Part shown: positions 26,301 to 38,029 of the stretch, one piece after another
How positions within the stretch are numbered: the first letter of the stretch is position 1
How the letters are laid out: each line of letters begins with the position of its first letter
Source: an uncultured Rhodospirillales bacterium
Lineage (GTDB): Bacteria; Pseudomonadota; Alphaproteobacteria; Rhodospirillales; UBA2165
Reading direction: 5' to 3'
Assembly (NCBI GenBank): GCA_913055735.1
Contig: CAJXKD010000001.1
Coordinates: 744,001 to 808,000, forward strand
Length of the DNA: 64,000 nucleotides
The notes under the pieces: generated by a model
The model's input: the letters and a program-made list of their open reading frames with translations, nothing else
Told to the model about the DNA's origin: nothing
The model's database searches: none
Position numbers and translations under genes: made by a program

Positions 26301-26789
26301 GGCCGGGAACGGCTACTCGCCTCCTACCACGAGGTCGACAAGCACTTCCAAGAACTCTTTACCCGCCTGTTCGCCGGCGGCCGGGCCCATTTGACTCTCA
26401 CCGATTCGGAAGACCCGCTGGAAGCCGGTATCGAGATCATGGCAAGCCCGCCCGGTAAGCGTCTTCAGGTCCTGTCGCTGCTCTCCGGTGGGGAACAGGC
26501 ATTGACCGCCCTCGCTCTCCTTTTCGCAGTGTTCCTCACCAATCCGGCGCCGATCTGCGTGTTGGACGAGGTGGACGCGCCGCTGGACGATGCCAACGTC
26601 GACCGATTCTGTACCTTGGTCGAGGAGATCGCCCATTCCCTGTCGACCCGTTTCCTGGTCATCACCCACCACCGTATGACCATGGCGCGCGTCGACAGAT
26701 TGTTCGGCGTGACAATGAGCGAACAGGGTGTTTCGCAACTGGTTTCGGTCGACCTCGGCCAAGCCATGGCATTGCGCGAAACGGCATAA
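23331..26789 (+). CDS. smc: Chromosome partition protein SMC
   Basis: This is an 1152-residue structural-maintenance-of-chromosomes ATPase that condenses and organises DNA with ScpA/ScpB. The N-terminal head has Walker A GPNGCGKS at 31-38. Two long coiled-coil arms (about 170-500 and 660-1000) flank a hinge around 500-650 that includes the GDDLTAATDEAAP and GAEPLSQYVQGPGALMRRL segments. The C-terminal head carries the signature LSGGEQALTALALLFAVF and Walker B PICVLDEVDAPLDDANVDRF. The start is a GTG with AAGGA 11 bases upstream. It follows the DsbA-like gene by 22 bases, and the F0 ATPase operon begins about 180 bases later with its own promoter. Confidence 0.95.
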   Translation: MQFTKLRLTGFKSFVDPTELDISPGITGVVGPNGCGKSNLVEGLKWVMGETSAKQMRGSEMDDVIFAGTSNRPSRNIAEAILYLDNADRKAPSQFNDATELEISRRIEREKGSTYRVNSKEVRAKDVHLLFADAASGARSTALVSQGHIGAIVSAKPVDRRKLLEEAAGITGLHSRRHEAELRLRAAETNLERLDDVMVTLEAQMASLKKQARQATRYRNLNDHIRKAEATLFLLRWNNVEADMEKAGAMLSEAETAVAELAGVAGVAATEQAEVASALPELRQLEAEAAAALQRLTLARENLEAEEQRLEQMRRNCETRLAQIDADTTREKTLANDAKEATERLSAERGRLTAGSDEEQGALTEASAKLEEARTSYESAEQHLSEVTSELARTEARRNDLERRCGELSARIAKLTENRDNLTREVKELEAQTAARDDVAQASREVDEAATAAEQAREHAQTAETARTQTANRVSASQSAAHAAATAATKLETEISTLAEIVETGDPDLWPPMIDAVTVTPGFETALGAALGDDLTAATDEAAPVHWRANGHGDGPALPAGAEPLSQYVQGPGALMRRLSQIGVVADADTGRRLLPQLQQGQRLVSRDGDFWRWDGYAASAEVPTAAATRLKQRNRLAELRGQLVGAQQTATAADAEANAARVAAEEAARRDEQARTSLRDAESKLSAARDALATLRQKLSEADSWLTARRETLTSVTDDLRETEAALAEAHEASAALPDLDEEHRKADEVRTDTGEKRATFLDCQSTARALQDRAQERRQRIQEITDELESWGRRQSGAEQQIAQLTERRTEVAAELEALQQRPEEIAAQRMALLDQVSEAEAKRKEAADTLAAMETRLADADRHLRDAEHKVSEAREQRVRAEAAVEQAKQSAQALGERMRDRLECGPEALRDLAELGEEAQLPDLESAERKVERLLRERDNMGPVNLRAEVEAQELDEQMTTLTTEREDLIKAIEKLRRGINELNREGRERLLASYHEVDKHFQELFTRLFAGGRAHLTLTDSEDPLEAGIEIMASPPGKRLQVLSLLSGGEQALTALALLFAVFLTNPAPICVLDEVDAPLDDANVDRFCTLVEEIAHSLSTRFLVITHHRMTMARVDRLFGVTMSEQGVSQLVSVDLGQAMALRETA

Positions 26790-26793
26790 AAAA

Positions 26794-26819
26794 TCCGGCC
26801 AGTTTATCGACTGTTTTTT
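26794..26819 (+). terminator. Weak terminator after smc
   Basis: A short hairpin (CAGT-TTATCG-ACTG at 26800-26813) is followed directly by six T. Outer pairing CGGCCA/TGGCCG is also possible. It begins a few bases after the smc stop. The stem is short, so efficiency is doubtful. Confidence 0.4.
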
Positions 26820-26857
26820 GGCCGAATTCCGGGGCTTTCAGTGTCAACCTTTGTTTC

Positions 26858-26886
26858 TTGACAGCGTTCTGCACGAACGATATGGT
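26858..26886 (+). promoter_or_regulatory. Sigma-70 promoter of the atpI-B-E-F'-F operon
   Basis: TTGACA (26858-26863, exact consensus) and TATGGT (26881-26886) are 17 bases apart, placing a start point about 75 bases before atpI. This is the best sigma-70-type promoter seen in the window by box quality and spacing. Confidence 0.7.
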
Positions 26887-26968
26887 CCGCGCGAATTCGA
26901 TGGTCCGACGTCACCCGTGAGGGGGTTCAACCCATAACCAATCGTCCGCAGCCCGCGGGCTTTCCAAG

Positions 26969-27355
26969 ATGATCAATGAGACACCGAAGCCTCGCAAAGA
27001 GGATTTCGAGTCCCGATTGCGGGAAGCACGCAAACGCTTGGAAGAGCAATCGCTCGACAAGCCGGCAAGAACGACAGGACGAATGGGCACTGGCATGGCG
27101 CTCGGGTTCCGCATCGCGGCGGAGTTGGTTGCCGCCGTCGCCGTGGGAGTCGGGATCGGGCTGCTGTTGGATTTATGGTTGGAAACCCGACCCTGGTTTC
27201 TAATCGTGTTCGTGCTTTTGGGGGCTGTGGCCGGTATGATGAACGTCTATCGGCTGGCTACCGGCCAAAAGAAGGTTATGGGGTACGACAACCCGCCGGA
27301 AACGCCGGAAACGGATGAGACCGGTAAGGGTAACGACCGGGAACAACAAGGCTAG
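26969..27355 (+). CDS. atpI: ATP synthase protein I (AtpI)
   Basis: This is a 128-residue membrane protein that helps assemble the c-ring of the F0 sector. Two transmembrane segments (about 47-70 and 73-97) carry the family motif ELVAAVAVGVGIGLLLDLWLETRPWFL and VLLGAVAGMMNVYR. The N-terminal 40 residues are charged and helical (EDFESRLREARKRLEEQ), and the C-terminal tail is acidic. The ribosome site is poor, but the start fits the family N-terminus. It is the first gene of the F0 operon and is separated from atpB by 20 bases. Confidence 0.88.
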   Translation: MINETPKPRKEDFESRLREARKRLEEQSLDKPARTTGRMGTGMALGFRIAAELVAAVAVGVGIGLLLDLWLETRPWFLIVFVLLGAVAGMMNVYRLATGQKKVMGYDNPPETPETDETGKGNDREQQG

Positions 27356-27375
27356 CAGGCTAGGGAAGATCATAA

Positions 27376-28107
27376 GTGGCCGAAGCACACAATCCCCTCG
27401 AGCAGTTCGAAATTCGCCGATGGATTCCCATCGAAGTCAGTGACATCGACATCTCCTTTACCAATTCGGCCACCTTCATGGTCGCTGCCGTCCTGGCCGC
27501 CTCGGCCCTGATGATCCTGGGCACGCGGAAACGGACCATTGTTCCTGGCCGCTGGCAGCTGTTGGCTGAATTGAGCTACACCTTCATCGCCAAAATGCTG
27601 TCGGATACGGTCGGCAAGGAAGGGAAACCTTATTTCCCGTTCATCTTCAGCCTGTTCATGTTCGTGTTGTTCGGCAATATGCTCGGCATGCTGCCCTATA
27701 GCTTCACCTACACCAGCCATCTCGCGGTAACCTTCGGTCTCGCGGCCTTTATTTTCGTCGCCATCACCCTGATCGCCATCGTCAAGCACCGCATGAAGTT
27801 CTTCAGTTACTTCTTGCCGCACGGTGTGCCGATCGTCATGGCGCCGCTGCTGATTCCCATTGAGATCATTTCCTACCTGTCGCGCCCCGTGAGCCTCAGC
27901 GTCCGGTTGTTCGCCAACATGATGGCCGGCCACACGCTGCTTAAGGTGGTCGCGGGGTTCGTCATTCCCCTGGGGGTTTTCGGCGCGGTGCCGGTTATCG
28001 GCCTGATCGGCGTGACGGCACTCGAAATGCTGATCGCATTCCTGCAGGCATACATCTTCACCATTCTGACCTGCATCTATCTCCACGATGCGATCCATCT
28101 ACATTAA
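27376..28107 (+). CDS. atpB: ATP synthase F0 subunit a
   Basis: This is the stator channel subunit of the proton-driven F0 motor, 243 residues with five to six helices. The essential arginine is in SLSVRLFANMMAGHTLL, and the conserved C-terminal helix is LEMLIAFLQAYIFTILTCIYL. The early GRWQLLAELSYTFI and FVLFGNMLGMLPYSFT stretches are also standard. The start is GTG (27376), three codons before the family-like AHNPLEQFEIRRWIPIEV. It lies between atpI and atpE, as in other alphaproteobacteria where F0 genes form an operon apart from F1. Confidence 0.95.
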   Translation: MAEAHNPLEQFEIRRWIPIEVSDIDISFTNSATFMVAAVLAASALMILGTRKRTIVPGRWQLLAELSYTFIAKMLSDTVGKEGKPYFPFIFSLFMFVLFGNMLGMLPYSFTYTSHLAVTFGLAAFIFVAITLIAIVKHRMKFFSYFLPHGVPIVMAPLLIPIEIISYLSRPVSLSVRLFANMMAGHTLLKVVAGFVIPLGVFGAVPVIGLIGVTALEMLIAFLQAYIFTILTCIYLHDAIHLH

Positions 28108-28153
28108 CCTGTTTGACTACGGAAATTCCTAAACCAAGAAAGGAAATCTCGCC

Positions 28154-28378
28154 ATGGAACTCGAAGCTGCAAAGATGGTTGGCGCTGGCCTCGCCACATT
28201 GGGTTTTGTCGGACCGGGTATCGGCATCGGCCTGATCTGGGCGGCCCTGATCAACTCCGTCGGGCGCAACCCGGCTGCAGCAGGCGCGATCACCACCACC
28301 GCCTGGGTGTCCTTCGCGCTCGTCGAAGCGCTGGCCATTTTCGCGCTGGTTATCGCCCTCATCATCCTGTTCGGATAA
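28154..28378 (+). CDS. atpE: ATP synthase F0 subunit c
   Basis: This is the proteolipid ring subunit of 74 residues with two transmembrane helices joined by the polar loop GRNPAAAG (38-45). The ion-carrying carboxylate is Glu58 in ALVEALAIFALVIALIIL. The first helix has the glycine-rich GPGIGIGLIWAAL. There is no Na+-binding signature (no Gln/Glu pair in helix 1), so protons are the likely coupling ion. A good GAAAGGA site precedes the ATG. Flanking gaps of 46 and 86 bases are longer than elsewhere in the operon, which is usual where extra atpE translation is needed. Confidence 0.95.
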   Translation: MELEAAKMVGAGLATLGFVGPGIGIGLIWAALINSVGRNPAAAGAITTTAWVSFALVEALAIFALVIALIILFG

Positions 28379-28464
28379 AGCTGTCCGGTTGGCGCCGGCG
28401 GGACCTCGCACTCGTCTTCGGTCCCGTTCCGGCCTGCCGGTTGCCCTAGCCCCGGAGCGCGCGT

Positions 28465-28965
28465 ATGCCTCAATTTGATATTGCGACATTTCCGACCCAG
28501 ATCTTCTGGTTGGCCGTGAGCTTTATCGTGCTCTACATCCTGATGTCGCGCATCGCATTGCCGCGCGTCGGCAGTGTGTTGGAGGAACGGCAAACCCGCA
28601 TCGACGACAATCTCAGCCTCGCCGAACAACTCAACGCCGAGGCGAAGTCGGAAGCGGAAGCCTACGAAAACTCCCTCATCGATGCGCGGGCGAAGGCGCG
28701 GGCGGTGATCCAGGAAGTTACGCAGGACGCCGCCAACGAGGCGCAACGCCGCCACGACACCCTGGGCGAGGAACTTACCACGAAGGTCAAATCCGCCGAG
28801 ACCCGCATCAAGCAGGCTAAGGAAACGGCCATCGACGGGGTTCGGGAAGCGGCCCGCGACGTCACGGCGACGACCGTCCAGCATCTCATTCAGGTGAGCC
28901 CCTCTCCCGACGCCGTCACCCAAGCGGTGGACGAAGCCCTCAAGGAAACGGAGATCGGAAAATGA
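28465..28965 (+). CDS. atpG': ATP synthase F0 subunit b' (AtpF')
   Basis: This is a 166-residue peripheral-stalk subunit: one transmembrane helix (about 8-30, TQIFWLAVSFIVLYILMSRIALPRV) and a long amphipathic helix rich in Ala, Glu and Lys. Photosynthetic and alphaproteobacteria carry two different b-type subunits, b and b', which form a heterodimer, and the IALPRVGSVLEERQTRI segment is typical of b'. The stop overlaps the start of the next gene in ATGA (28962-28965), so equal production of the two stalk subunits is likely. The symbol varies between atpF' and atpG'. Confidence 0.9.
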   Translation: MPQFDIATFPTQIFWLAVSFIVLYILMSRIALPRVGSVLEERQTRIDDNLSLAEQLNAEAKSEAEAYENSLIDARAKARAVIQEVTQDAANEAQRRHDTLGEELTTKVKSAETRIKQAKETAIDGVREAARDVTATTVQHLIQVSPSPDAVTQAVDEALKETEIGK

Positions 28966-29501
28966 TCGGGACCGCCCTTGCACAGAGCCACGGCGACGCC
29001 GCCGCTCACGCGGAGCCTTTCTACTATGCGCCGGAATTCTGGGTCGCTGTTTCCTTCGTGATTTTCATCGCGTTGGCGGCCAAGCCGGTCTGGGGCATCG
29101 TCACGAAGGCGCTCGACAAGGATATCGACGCCATCCGCAACCAACTGGACGAAGCCGCCCGGCTGCGTGAGGAAGCGCAGGACCTCCTGTCTTCCTACAA
29201 GCGCAAGCTGGCGGAAGCCCAGAAGGAAGCCGAGGGCATCGTGTCGGATGCCCGCGACGAAGCGCAACGTCTCCGCGCCAAGATGACGGAGGACCTGGAA
29301 GCGTCCCTGGTCCGCCGCGAGCAGCTGGCCATGAACCGCATTTCGCAAGCAGAAGCCGAAGCCACCGCCGAAGTTCGTGCCATGGCCTCCGACGTGGCCC
29401 TGCGGGCAGCGCGGCGGATCATCAGCGATAACGTCTCCGGCGAGAAGGCCGACGAGTTGATTGACAAGGCCATCACGGACCTTCCCAATAAACTCAATTG
29501 A
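28962..29501 (+). CDS. atpF: ATP synthase F0 subunit b
   Basis: This is a 179-residue second peripheral-stalk subunit. A short N-terminal periplasmic segment precedes one membrane helix (about 25-45, APEFWVAVSFVIFIALAAKPVWG). A long helical arm follows, with KALDKDIDAIRNQLDEAARLREEAQDLL and ending KADELIDKAITDLPNKLN. It starts inside the stop codon of the b' gene. It is the last gene of the F0 operon and is followed by a strong terminator. F1 genes are not in this window. Confidence 0.92.
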   Translation: MIGTALAQSHGDAAAHAEPFYYAPEFWVAVSFVIFIALAAKPVWGIVTKALDKDIDAIRNQLDEAARLREEAQDLLSSYKRKLAEAQKEAEGIVSDARDEAQRLRAKMTEDLEASLVRREQLAMNRISQAEAEATAEVRAMASDVALRAARRIISDNVSGEKADELIDKAITDLPNKLN

Positions 29502-29526
29502 TCCAATTCAAAGGGTCTGACGAAAG

Positions 29527-29549
29527 AGGCGCCAACCGGCGCCTTTTTT
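29527..29549 (+). terminator. Rho-independent terminator of the F0 ATP synthase operon
   Basis: A 7-bp stem AGGCGCC / GGCGCCT with an AACC loop is followed by six T, 26 bases after the atpF stop. This is a classic intrinsic terminator. Confidence 0.9.
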
Positions 29550-29562
29550 ATTGCCTACTCAG

Positions 29563-30699
29563 CTACACCAAAGCACCGGCGGCATCGACTTTCCGTGATA
29601 TCTCGCGCTCGTCATCCCGGATGGCCGCGTTGACGCGGGGCATCACCTGCTCCGCCATCAATTCCATGGAGCGCACGCCCAACGCCTTATCGGCCCAGTC
29701 GAGCCCCGTATAAACCAAAGTGCCGAACGGCCCGATCTGCTCCCGCAGTTCGAGGATTTGATCGGTGACGCTGTCGACGGTGCCGGCAATGACCTGGGTG
29801 TCGAGGGATTGCCGCAAGGTAATCTCCTCCTCCGGCTGATCCGGGTAGGTTCCGAACAGACCAATGCGCCCGCCCCCGCCGAGTTTCTTCATCAGATTGG
29901 AGAAATAGAAGCCGTAAGGACCGTCCTCGCTTTTGGCATAGGCGCGGGCCGTCGCTTCGTCCTCGGCGACGAAGATGCACTTCGCCACGCGCCAGCCCAT
30001 GGGGTCCTGCGGTAACCCCGCGTTGGCGCGGCCTTCGAGATATTTGGGGAGATGAGTGGCCACCCAGTAGGCCTGTACATATTGGCAGGAAATGGGCTGC
30101 CAGCCGCGTTCCGCCGCCAAGGTAATACCGTGCGAATAGGGCGCGAGCGCCGTCACGACCACCGGCGGATGCGGCTCTTGTAAGGGTTTCGGGGCGATTC
30201 CCTGGCCGATCTCCGGATTATAGGTACGGGTCGTCGCGAAACTGTGGAACTCGCCCGTCACGTCATAAGGCGCGTCGCCCCACCACAGTTCCATGACCTG
30301 ATCGAACACCTCGACCATCTTTAGGTTGCGGTCCAGCTCCCAGTTGCCGAACGCCTCGACATCGGACGGCTGCCCGCCGGGGCCGATCCCCCAGATAAAG
30401 CGGCCGTTCAACATCTGATCCATCATCGCCACCTGTCCGGCGATCATCACCGGGTGATAGACGGGCAGATTGGTCACCCCGGTGCCGAGCTTGATCCGGT
30501 CGGTCTCGCCGATCAGCCGCGCCAGAAATAGCAGGCTCGACGTAATGGGTTCCGCAAGGTCGGTGAAATGCTCGCCGACGAACGCCTCTTCGTATCCCAG
30601 CCGGTCGGCAAGGATGATCGACTCCATATCTTCCTGGAGGGTTTGACCGTAGGGACGGCCGATGGGGTGAACCGGCTGAATGAAATAGGAAAGTTCCAT
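29563..30699 (-). CDS. LLM-class flavin-dependent oxidoreductase (bacterial luciferase-like monooxygenase)
   Basis: This is a 378-residue TIM-barrel enzyme of the luciferase-like monooxygenase family that uses reduced FMN. Typical segments are ILADRLGYEEAFVGEHFTD near 35, IKLGTGVTNLPVYHPVMIAGQVAMMDQMLNGRFIWGIGPGG at about 95-135 and a C-terminal LREQIGPFGTLVYTG. Members oxidise alkanes, long-chain ketones, sulfonates or heterocycles, and the substrate here cannot be told. It heads a run of minus-strand genes (followed upstream by a PPOX flavoprotein, an NTF2-like protein and a MetE-C-like enzyme). No flavin reductase gene is adjacent, though the PPOX protein could play that part. Confidence 0.88.
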   Translation of the reverse strand: MELSYFIQPVHPIGRPYGQTLQEDMESIILADRLGYEEAFVGEHFTDLAEPITSSLLFLARLIGETDRIKLGTGVTNLPVYHPVMIAGQVAMMDQMLNGRFIWGIGPGGQPSDVEAFGNWELDRNLKMVEVFDQVMELWWGDAPYDVTGEFHSFATTRTYNPEIGQGIAPKPLQEPHPPVVVTALAPYSHGITLAAERGWQPISCQYVQAYWVATHLPKYLEGRANAGLPQDPMGWRVAKCIFVAEDEATARAYAKSEDGPYGFYFSNLMKKLGGGGRIGLFGTYPDQPEEEITLRQSLDTQVIAGTVDSVTDQILELREQIGPFGTLVYTGLDWADKALGVRSMELMAEQVMPRVNAAIRDDEREISRKVDAAGALV

Positions 30700-30750
30700 C
30701 CCGCAAGGCTAGCCGCCGTATTCGCCAACAGCAAGCACCAGCGCACGAAC

Positions 30751-31389
30751 CTAATAGATCGTTTGCTTCATATATTCCGGGTAGCTTCGGTCATACGTAT
30801 CGCCGTCAAAACCCTCGTCGAGCGCCGCCAGGATATCGCCCGCGGAGGGTAGAACCGTACGTGAGATCTGCGCCTCCGGGCTCCACAACCGTGACCGCGC
30901 CAGGGCTTTCTGGCATTGGTAATAAACCTGTTCGGCGGTGACCATGAGAACGCTCCGGGGTTCCTTGCCGTTCATGGCGAAAGAAGCCAGCAACGCGGGC
31001 TCGCTGACGATTTGCGCACGGCCGTTGACGCGCAAGGTCTCGCCGACACCCGGTATCAGGAACAACAACGACACGCGCGGGTCCCGGACGACATTGCGCA
31101 ACGTATCGATGCGGTTGTTGCCCCGCCGGTCCGGTATCAGCACGGTTTTCTCGTCGGCAACCCGGACGAAGCCGGGGGGATCGCCCCGCGGTGAGCAATC
31201 GAGCCCGCCGGGTCCGCTCGACGCAACGACGACGAAGGGGCATTTCTCGATGAAGGCCCGGTAATGTTCGGAAATGTGGTCCAATTCCTTCACCACGGAC
31301 CGGGCGACCGGCGGACCGTATAGAGCGTCCAGTTGCTCATCCGATGTCACACGATGTGACTCGGCGAAATTCGCGCTGAATGGTGTCAT
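30751..31389 (-). CDS. Pyridoxamine 5'-phosphate oxidase-family FMN protein (MSMEG_1061-like)
   Basis: This is a 212-residue split-barrel flavoprotein of the PPOX superfamily. Visible family marks are FVVVASSGPGGLDCSPRGDPPGFVRV, ILIPDRRGNNRIDTLRNVVRDPRVSLLFLIPG (FMN phosphate-binding region), ETLRVNGRAQI and the C-terminal YYQCQKALARSRLW. The pattern matches the MSMEG_1061/DR2398 subgroup, whose reaction is unknown. Relatives are FMN or F420 reductases. It sits 51 bases upstream (in transcription) of the LLM oxidoreductase, so a role in supplying reduced flavin is possible but unproved. Confidence 0.82.
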   Translation of the reverse strand: MTPFSANFAESHRVTSDEQLDALYGPPVARSVVKELDHISEHYRAFIEKCPFVVVASSGPGGLDCSPRGDPPGFVRVADEKTVLIPDRRGNNRIDTLRNVVRDPRVSLLFLIPGVGETLRVNGRAQIVSEPALLASFAMNGKEPRSVLMVTAEQVYYQCQKALARSRLWSPEAQISRTVLPSAGDILAALDEGFDGDTYDRSYPEYMKQTIY

Positions 31390-31470
31390 CGTGAGAATGT
31401 CCCTCGGTTTTTGCCGGGAACTCTATGTCACGACGGCGACGCTTTTATGACAAGGGATGCGGAAAGCGTG

Positions 31471-32097
31471 TTAGGCGCCCGTTTCGAGCCACTCATTCTC
31501 CCGGGCATAAAATGTCTCGAGTAGATCGGGCCGGTCGTCTCCGAGCAACTCCGGGTTGACGTCGTAGCCTTTGCGAATCTGGTTATAGGCGAGAAACTTG
31601 TACGATGGCCGAAGCGTCTTCACCAATTCCCAGTCCACGGGCAACTTTTCTTCCGGGTTGAGGAGCATGTAGTGATCGCGTTGATAGATACCTTCGAACG
31701 ACGCGAGCCGCCAACCCGCGCCGGTGCGCACGACCCGTGAAAAGAACCGGCAATATTGGAAAACATCGAATTCGACACCGTCGAGCAGAATCCGGTCAAA
31801 AATGGTCGCGGGCGCCTCGGACAAGGCCCGGTCGCCGTTGATCCGCGGCGCAAAGGGGAAAATCCAATGCTTGGCCGTGCTGCCCTTGGTTTCCATTTTG
31901 AGGCGCGACGCTTCGGCGAACTCCTCGATGGTGCCATCGAACCAGGTTGTGCGGACAGGCGCACCCGGAACGTAGGAGCCGACGAGCCCGTCCCAATCGC
32001 GCTGATCGCGGGCGAACCGTTCGGCGCGGACGAGATCGACGATTTCCGTCCGCTCGAGCAAATAGACGAGCTTGTCTTGGTCGATAGCCTGAGTCAC
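31471..32097 (-). CDS. SnoaL/NTF2-like domain protein
   Basis: This is a 208-residue protein with an NTF2-like cone fold predicted from the N-terminal half: EIVDLVRAERFARDQRDWDGLVGSYVPGAPVRTTWFDG is the usual opening of ring-hydroxylating dioxygenase beta-like and SnoaL-like proteins. A strand-rich middle follows (VEFDVFQYCRFFSRVVRTGAGWRLASFEGIYQRDHY). The C-terminal 50 residues are an extension with no known motif. The GTG at 32097 has an AAGGGG site nine bases upstream. Longer versions of the frame overlap the MetE-like gene and give low-complexity Arg/Ser sequence, so they are rejected. It could be an isomerase, hydrolase or accessory protein in the neighbouring catabolic set. Confidence 0.7.
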   Translation of the reverse strand: MTQAIDQDKLVYLLERTEIVDLVRAERFARDQRDWDGLVGSYVPGAPVRTTWFDGTIEEFAEASRLKMETKGSTAKHWIFPFAPRINGDRALSEAPATIFDRILLDGVEFDVFQYCRFFSRVVRTGAGWRLASFEGIYQRDHYMLLNPEEKLPVDWELVKTLRPSYKFLAYNQIRKGYDVNPELLGDDRPDLLETFYARENEWLETGA

Positions 32098-32125
32098 GCG
32101 ATGGGTCCCCTTTCCGCTGATGGCT

Positions 32126-33310
32126 CTATTTCCATAATTTGCGGGTCGCGATGCGGGCGCCCTCGACCACGGATTTGAGCTTCGCCCACTGGATCGACGG
32201 ATGGACCCGGCGGGTAAACGGCCCCTGAGCAAAGCCGCAATCGGTGCTGGCGATGACGTTTTCCCGCCCGACCAGGTTAGCCAGCCGGACGATGCGGTCC
32301 GCCACCAGTTCCGGATGTTCGACCACGTTGGTGCTGTGCGACACCAGCCCCGGCAGCAAGACCTTGCCCTCCGGCAGCTTCACGTCTTCCCACACCCGCC
32401 ATTCGTGTTCGTGACGGGGATTGGCCATTTCCAGGGAATAACCGCCGATGTTCACCTTGAGCAGCAGGTCGACGATATCCTTGAGCGGCACGTCGTTGGT
32501 GTGCGGGCCGTTCCAACTACCCCAACAAAGATGATAGCGCATACGTTCCGGCGGCAATCCCTTCAGCGCGTGATTGAGCGCCTCGATCCGCAATTCCGCC
32601 CATTTGCGATAGTCCGCGAGCGTCTTCGGCGGCACCATCACGTCATAGAAGGACGGCAGGAAAGCGTCATCCACCTGCACCATCAGACCCGCGTCGAGGA
32701 TCGTCTTGTACTCTTCGCGCAGAGCTTCGGCGATGGCGAACAGAGCTTCTTCTTCGCTTTGGTAAAATTCGTCGGCACGTTCCGGCGCGACACTGGCGGG
32801 CGCCACCACCGGCAGAAAGCCGGTCACACCGCCGGCCGCGTCAACGGCGCTTTCCAGGTTACCGATATCGCGTTGCAGCGCCGCCTGCCCGGTATATGTC
32901 ACGGGCCCGGTGATGACCCAGGCACCCGTCAGCTTGGCTTGTTTGCCCATGCCGATGACACCCTGGGCGGCCTCATATTCCTCGTAGAACTCAGCAAACT
33001 CGCGCCGGTCCTTCCCGACCACCGCGCGGATGCTGCCTTTCGGCATTTCCCGTTCCTCAAAACCGCCGAGCCGCTCGAGGATATAGCGTGACCAGGTGAT
33101 GGTCTTGCCGAACTCGCCGTCGCTGACCACGTCGATGCCGATCTCGGCCTGCTGCTTGACGATATCCGCCACCGCCTGGGTGAGGCAGGCGTCGAAGGCC
33201 GCCGCGTCAACGGCCTGGTGATCCTGTTGCTTCAGCAAAAACGGAATGAGTTCCTGCGGACGCACGAGGCTGCCCACATGGGTGGTGTAGATCCGGTCGG
33301 TCGATTTCAT
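32126..33310 (-). CDS. Cobalamin-independent methionine synthase family protein (MetE C-terminal-like)
   Basis: This is a 394-residue zinc-dependent methyl/alkyl transferase with a single TIM barrel equal to the C-terminal half of MetE. The zinc ligands are all present: His260 and Cys262 (YHLCWGSW), Glu294 (YSLEMANP) and Cys358 (STDCGFAQG). The N-terminal barrel of real MetE, which binds folate and homocysteine, is absent. Stand-alone proteins of this type include epoxyalkane:coenzyme M transferase and core-MetE enzymes. A thiol-directed methyl or alkyl transfer is likely, with the acceptor unknown. It is the first gene of the minus-strand set 33310-29563, separated by 28 bases from the NTF2-like gene. 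Confidence 0.85.
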   Translation of the reverse strand: MKSTDRIYTTHVGSLVRPQELIPFLLKQQDHQAVDAAAFDACLTQAVADIVKQQAEIGIDVVSDGEFGKTITWSRYILERLGGFEEREMPKGSIRAVVGKDRREFAEFYEEYEAAQGVIGMGKQAKLTGAWVITGPVTYTGQAALQRDIGNLESAVDAAGGVTGFLPVVAPASVAPERADEFYQSEEEALFAIAEALREEYKTILDAGLMVQVDDAFLPSFYDVMVPPKTLADYRKWAELRIEALNHALKGLPPERMRYHLCWGSWNGPHTNDVPLKDIVDLLLKVNIGGYSLEMANPRHEHEWRVWEDVKLPEGKVLLPGLVSHSTNVVEHPELVADRIVRLANLVGRENVIASTDCGFAQGPFTRRVHPSIQWAKLKSVVEGARIATRKLWK

Positions 33311-33403
33311 GGTGGCCTTCCCTGTCTATTCGGTGGCTTTTTCAATCAGTCGTATTTTAGGGAAGGCTAGTCGGAGAGACCCGCCCAAACAAGCACAGGC
33401 GTG

Positions 33404-37164
<3,761 letters not shown>

Positions 37165-37207
37165 CCGCCGGTTTGTTGACCTGAGGCCGGTTAGCGTCGT
37201 TTGCGGT

Positions 37208-38029
37208 TCAAAATGGCCAATACCACGGCTTCTTTTCCTCCACCTGCGGCCTGACCTGCTTACCTTCGACGATCTCGTAGGAGTCGATATACCATTCACT
37301 TCCCGGGAAGTTGTGGCCCAGAACCGCAGCGGTCCGTTGAGCCTGATCCTTCAAACCCAGGGCAAGATAGCTTTCGGTAAGCCGGTGCAGCGCCTCGGGC
37401 ACATGCGTCGTGGTCTGAAAATCCTCGATCACCACCTTGAAGCGATTGATAGCCGCCAAATACTGTTTCTGCCCCTCGTAGTAACGACCGATCTCCATCT
37501 CCTTGCCCGCCAGATGGTCCCGGGTTAGGTCGATCTTGATTTGAGCGTCCCGCGCATATTTCGACTCGGGGAACCGCGCGACAATGGAGGAGAGCGCTTC
37601 CAAGGCCGCTTGCGTCATCTGCTGGTCCCGTCCGACATCCGAGATTTGCTCATAATAGCTGAGCGCCTTCAGATAGTAGGCATAGGCAATATCCTTGTTG
37701 CCCGGGTGAACTTGTATGAAGCGGTCCAACGCGATGATCGCATCATCGTAGTCATTGTTCTGATAATAGCTGTACGCCGCCATCAACTGAGCCTTGGTGG
37801 CCCATTGCGAATAGGGATGCTGACGTTCGACTTCATCGAAAGACGTGGCAGCCTCGGCATACTGGCCGCCATTCAGCTTGTTGAGCGCGTCGTTGTACAA
37901 CGTATTGACCGGCCGCTCGACATAGGTCTCTTTCTTCTCGGAGCATGCGGCGAGCGCAACAGCGACCAATCCCGCGGTCAGGACGTACCGTGAAAATCTG
38001 CCCCATCCAGGCACGATAAAATGCATCAT
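37208..38029 (-). CDS. bamD: Outer membrane assembly lipoprotein BamD
   Basis: This is a 273-residue lipoprotein of the BAM complex that inserts outer-membrane beta-barrel proteins. The signal peptide ends in lipobox LAAC with Cys29. The mature part is a series of TPR repeats: LYNDALNKLNGGQYAEAATSFDEVERQHPYSQWATKAQLMAAYSYYQNNDYDDAIIALDRFIQVHPGN begins the first three, here given as boundaries 45-110. The later ones cover about 115-250 with ETYLALGL-type helices. The ending EEKKPWYWPF matches alphaproteobacterial BamD. It lies between lpxC and recN, the usual order in alphaproteobacteria. Confidence 0.93.
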   Translation of the reverse strand: MMHFIVPGWGRFSRYVLTAGLVAVALAACSEKKETYVERPVNTLYNDALNKLNGGQYAEAATSFDEVERQHPYSQWATKAQLMAAYSYYQNNDYDDAIIALDRFIQVHPGNKDIAYAYYLKALSYYEQISDVGRDQQMTQAALEALSSIVARFPESKYARDAQIKIDLTRDHLAGKEMEIGRYYEGQKQYLAAINRFKVVIEDFQTTTHVPEALHRLTESYLALGLKDQAQRTAAVLGHNFPGSEWYIDSYEIVEGKQVRPQVEEKKPWYWPF

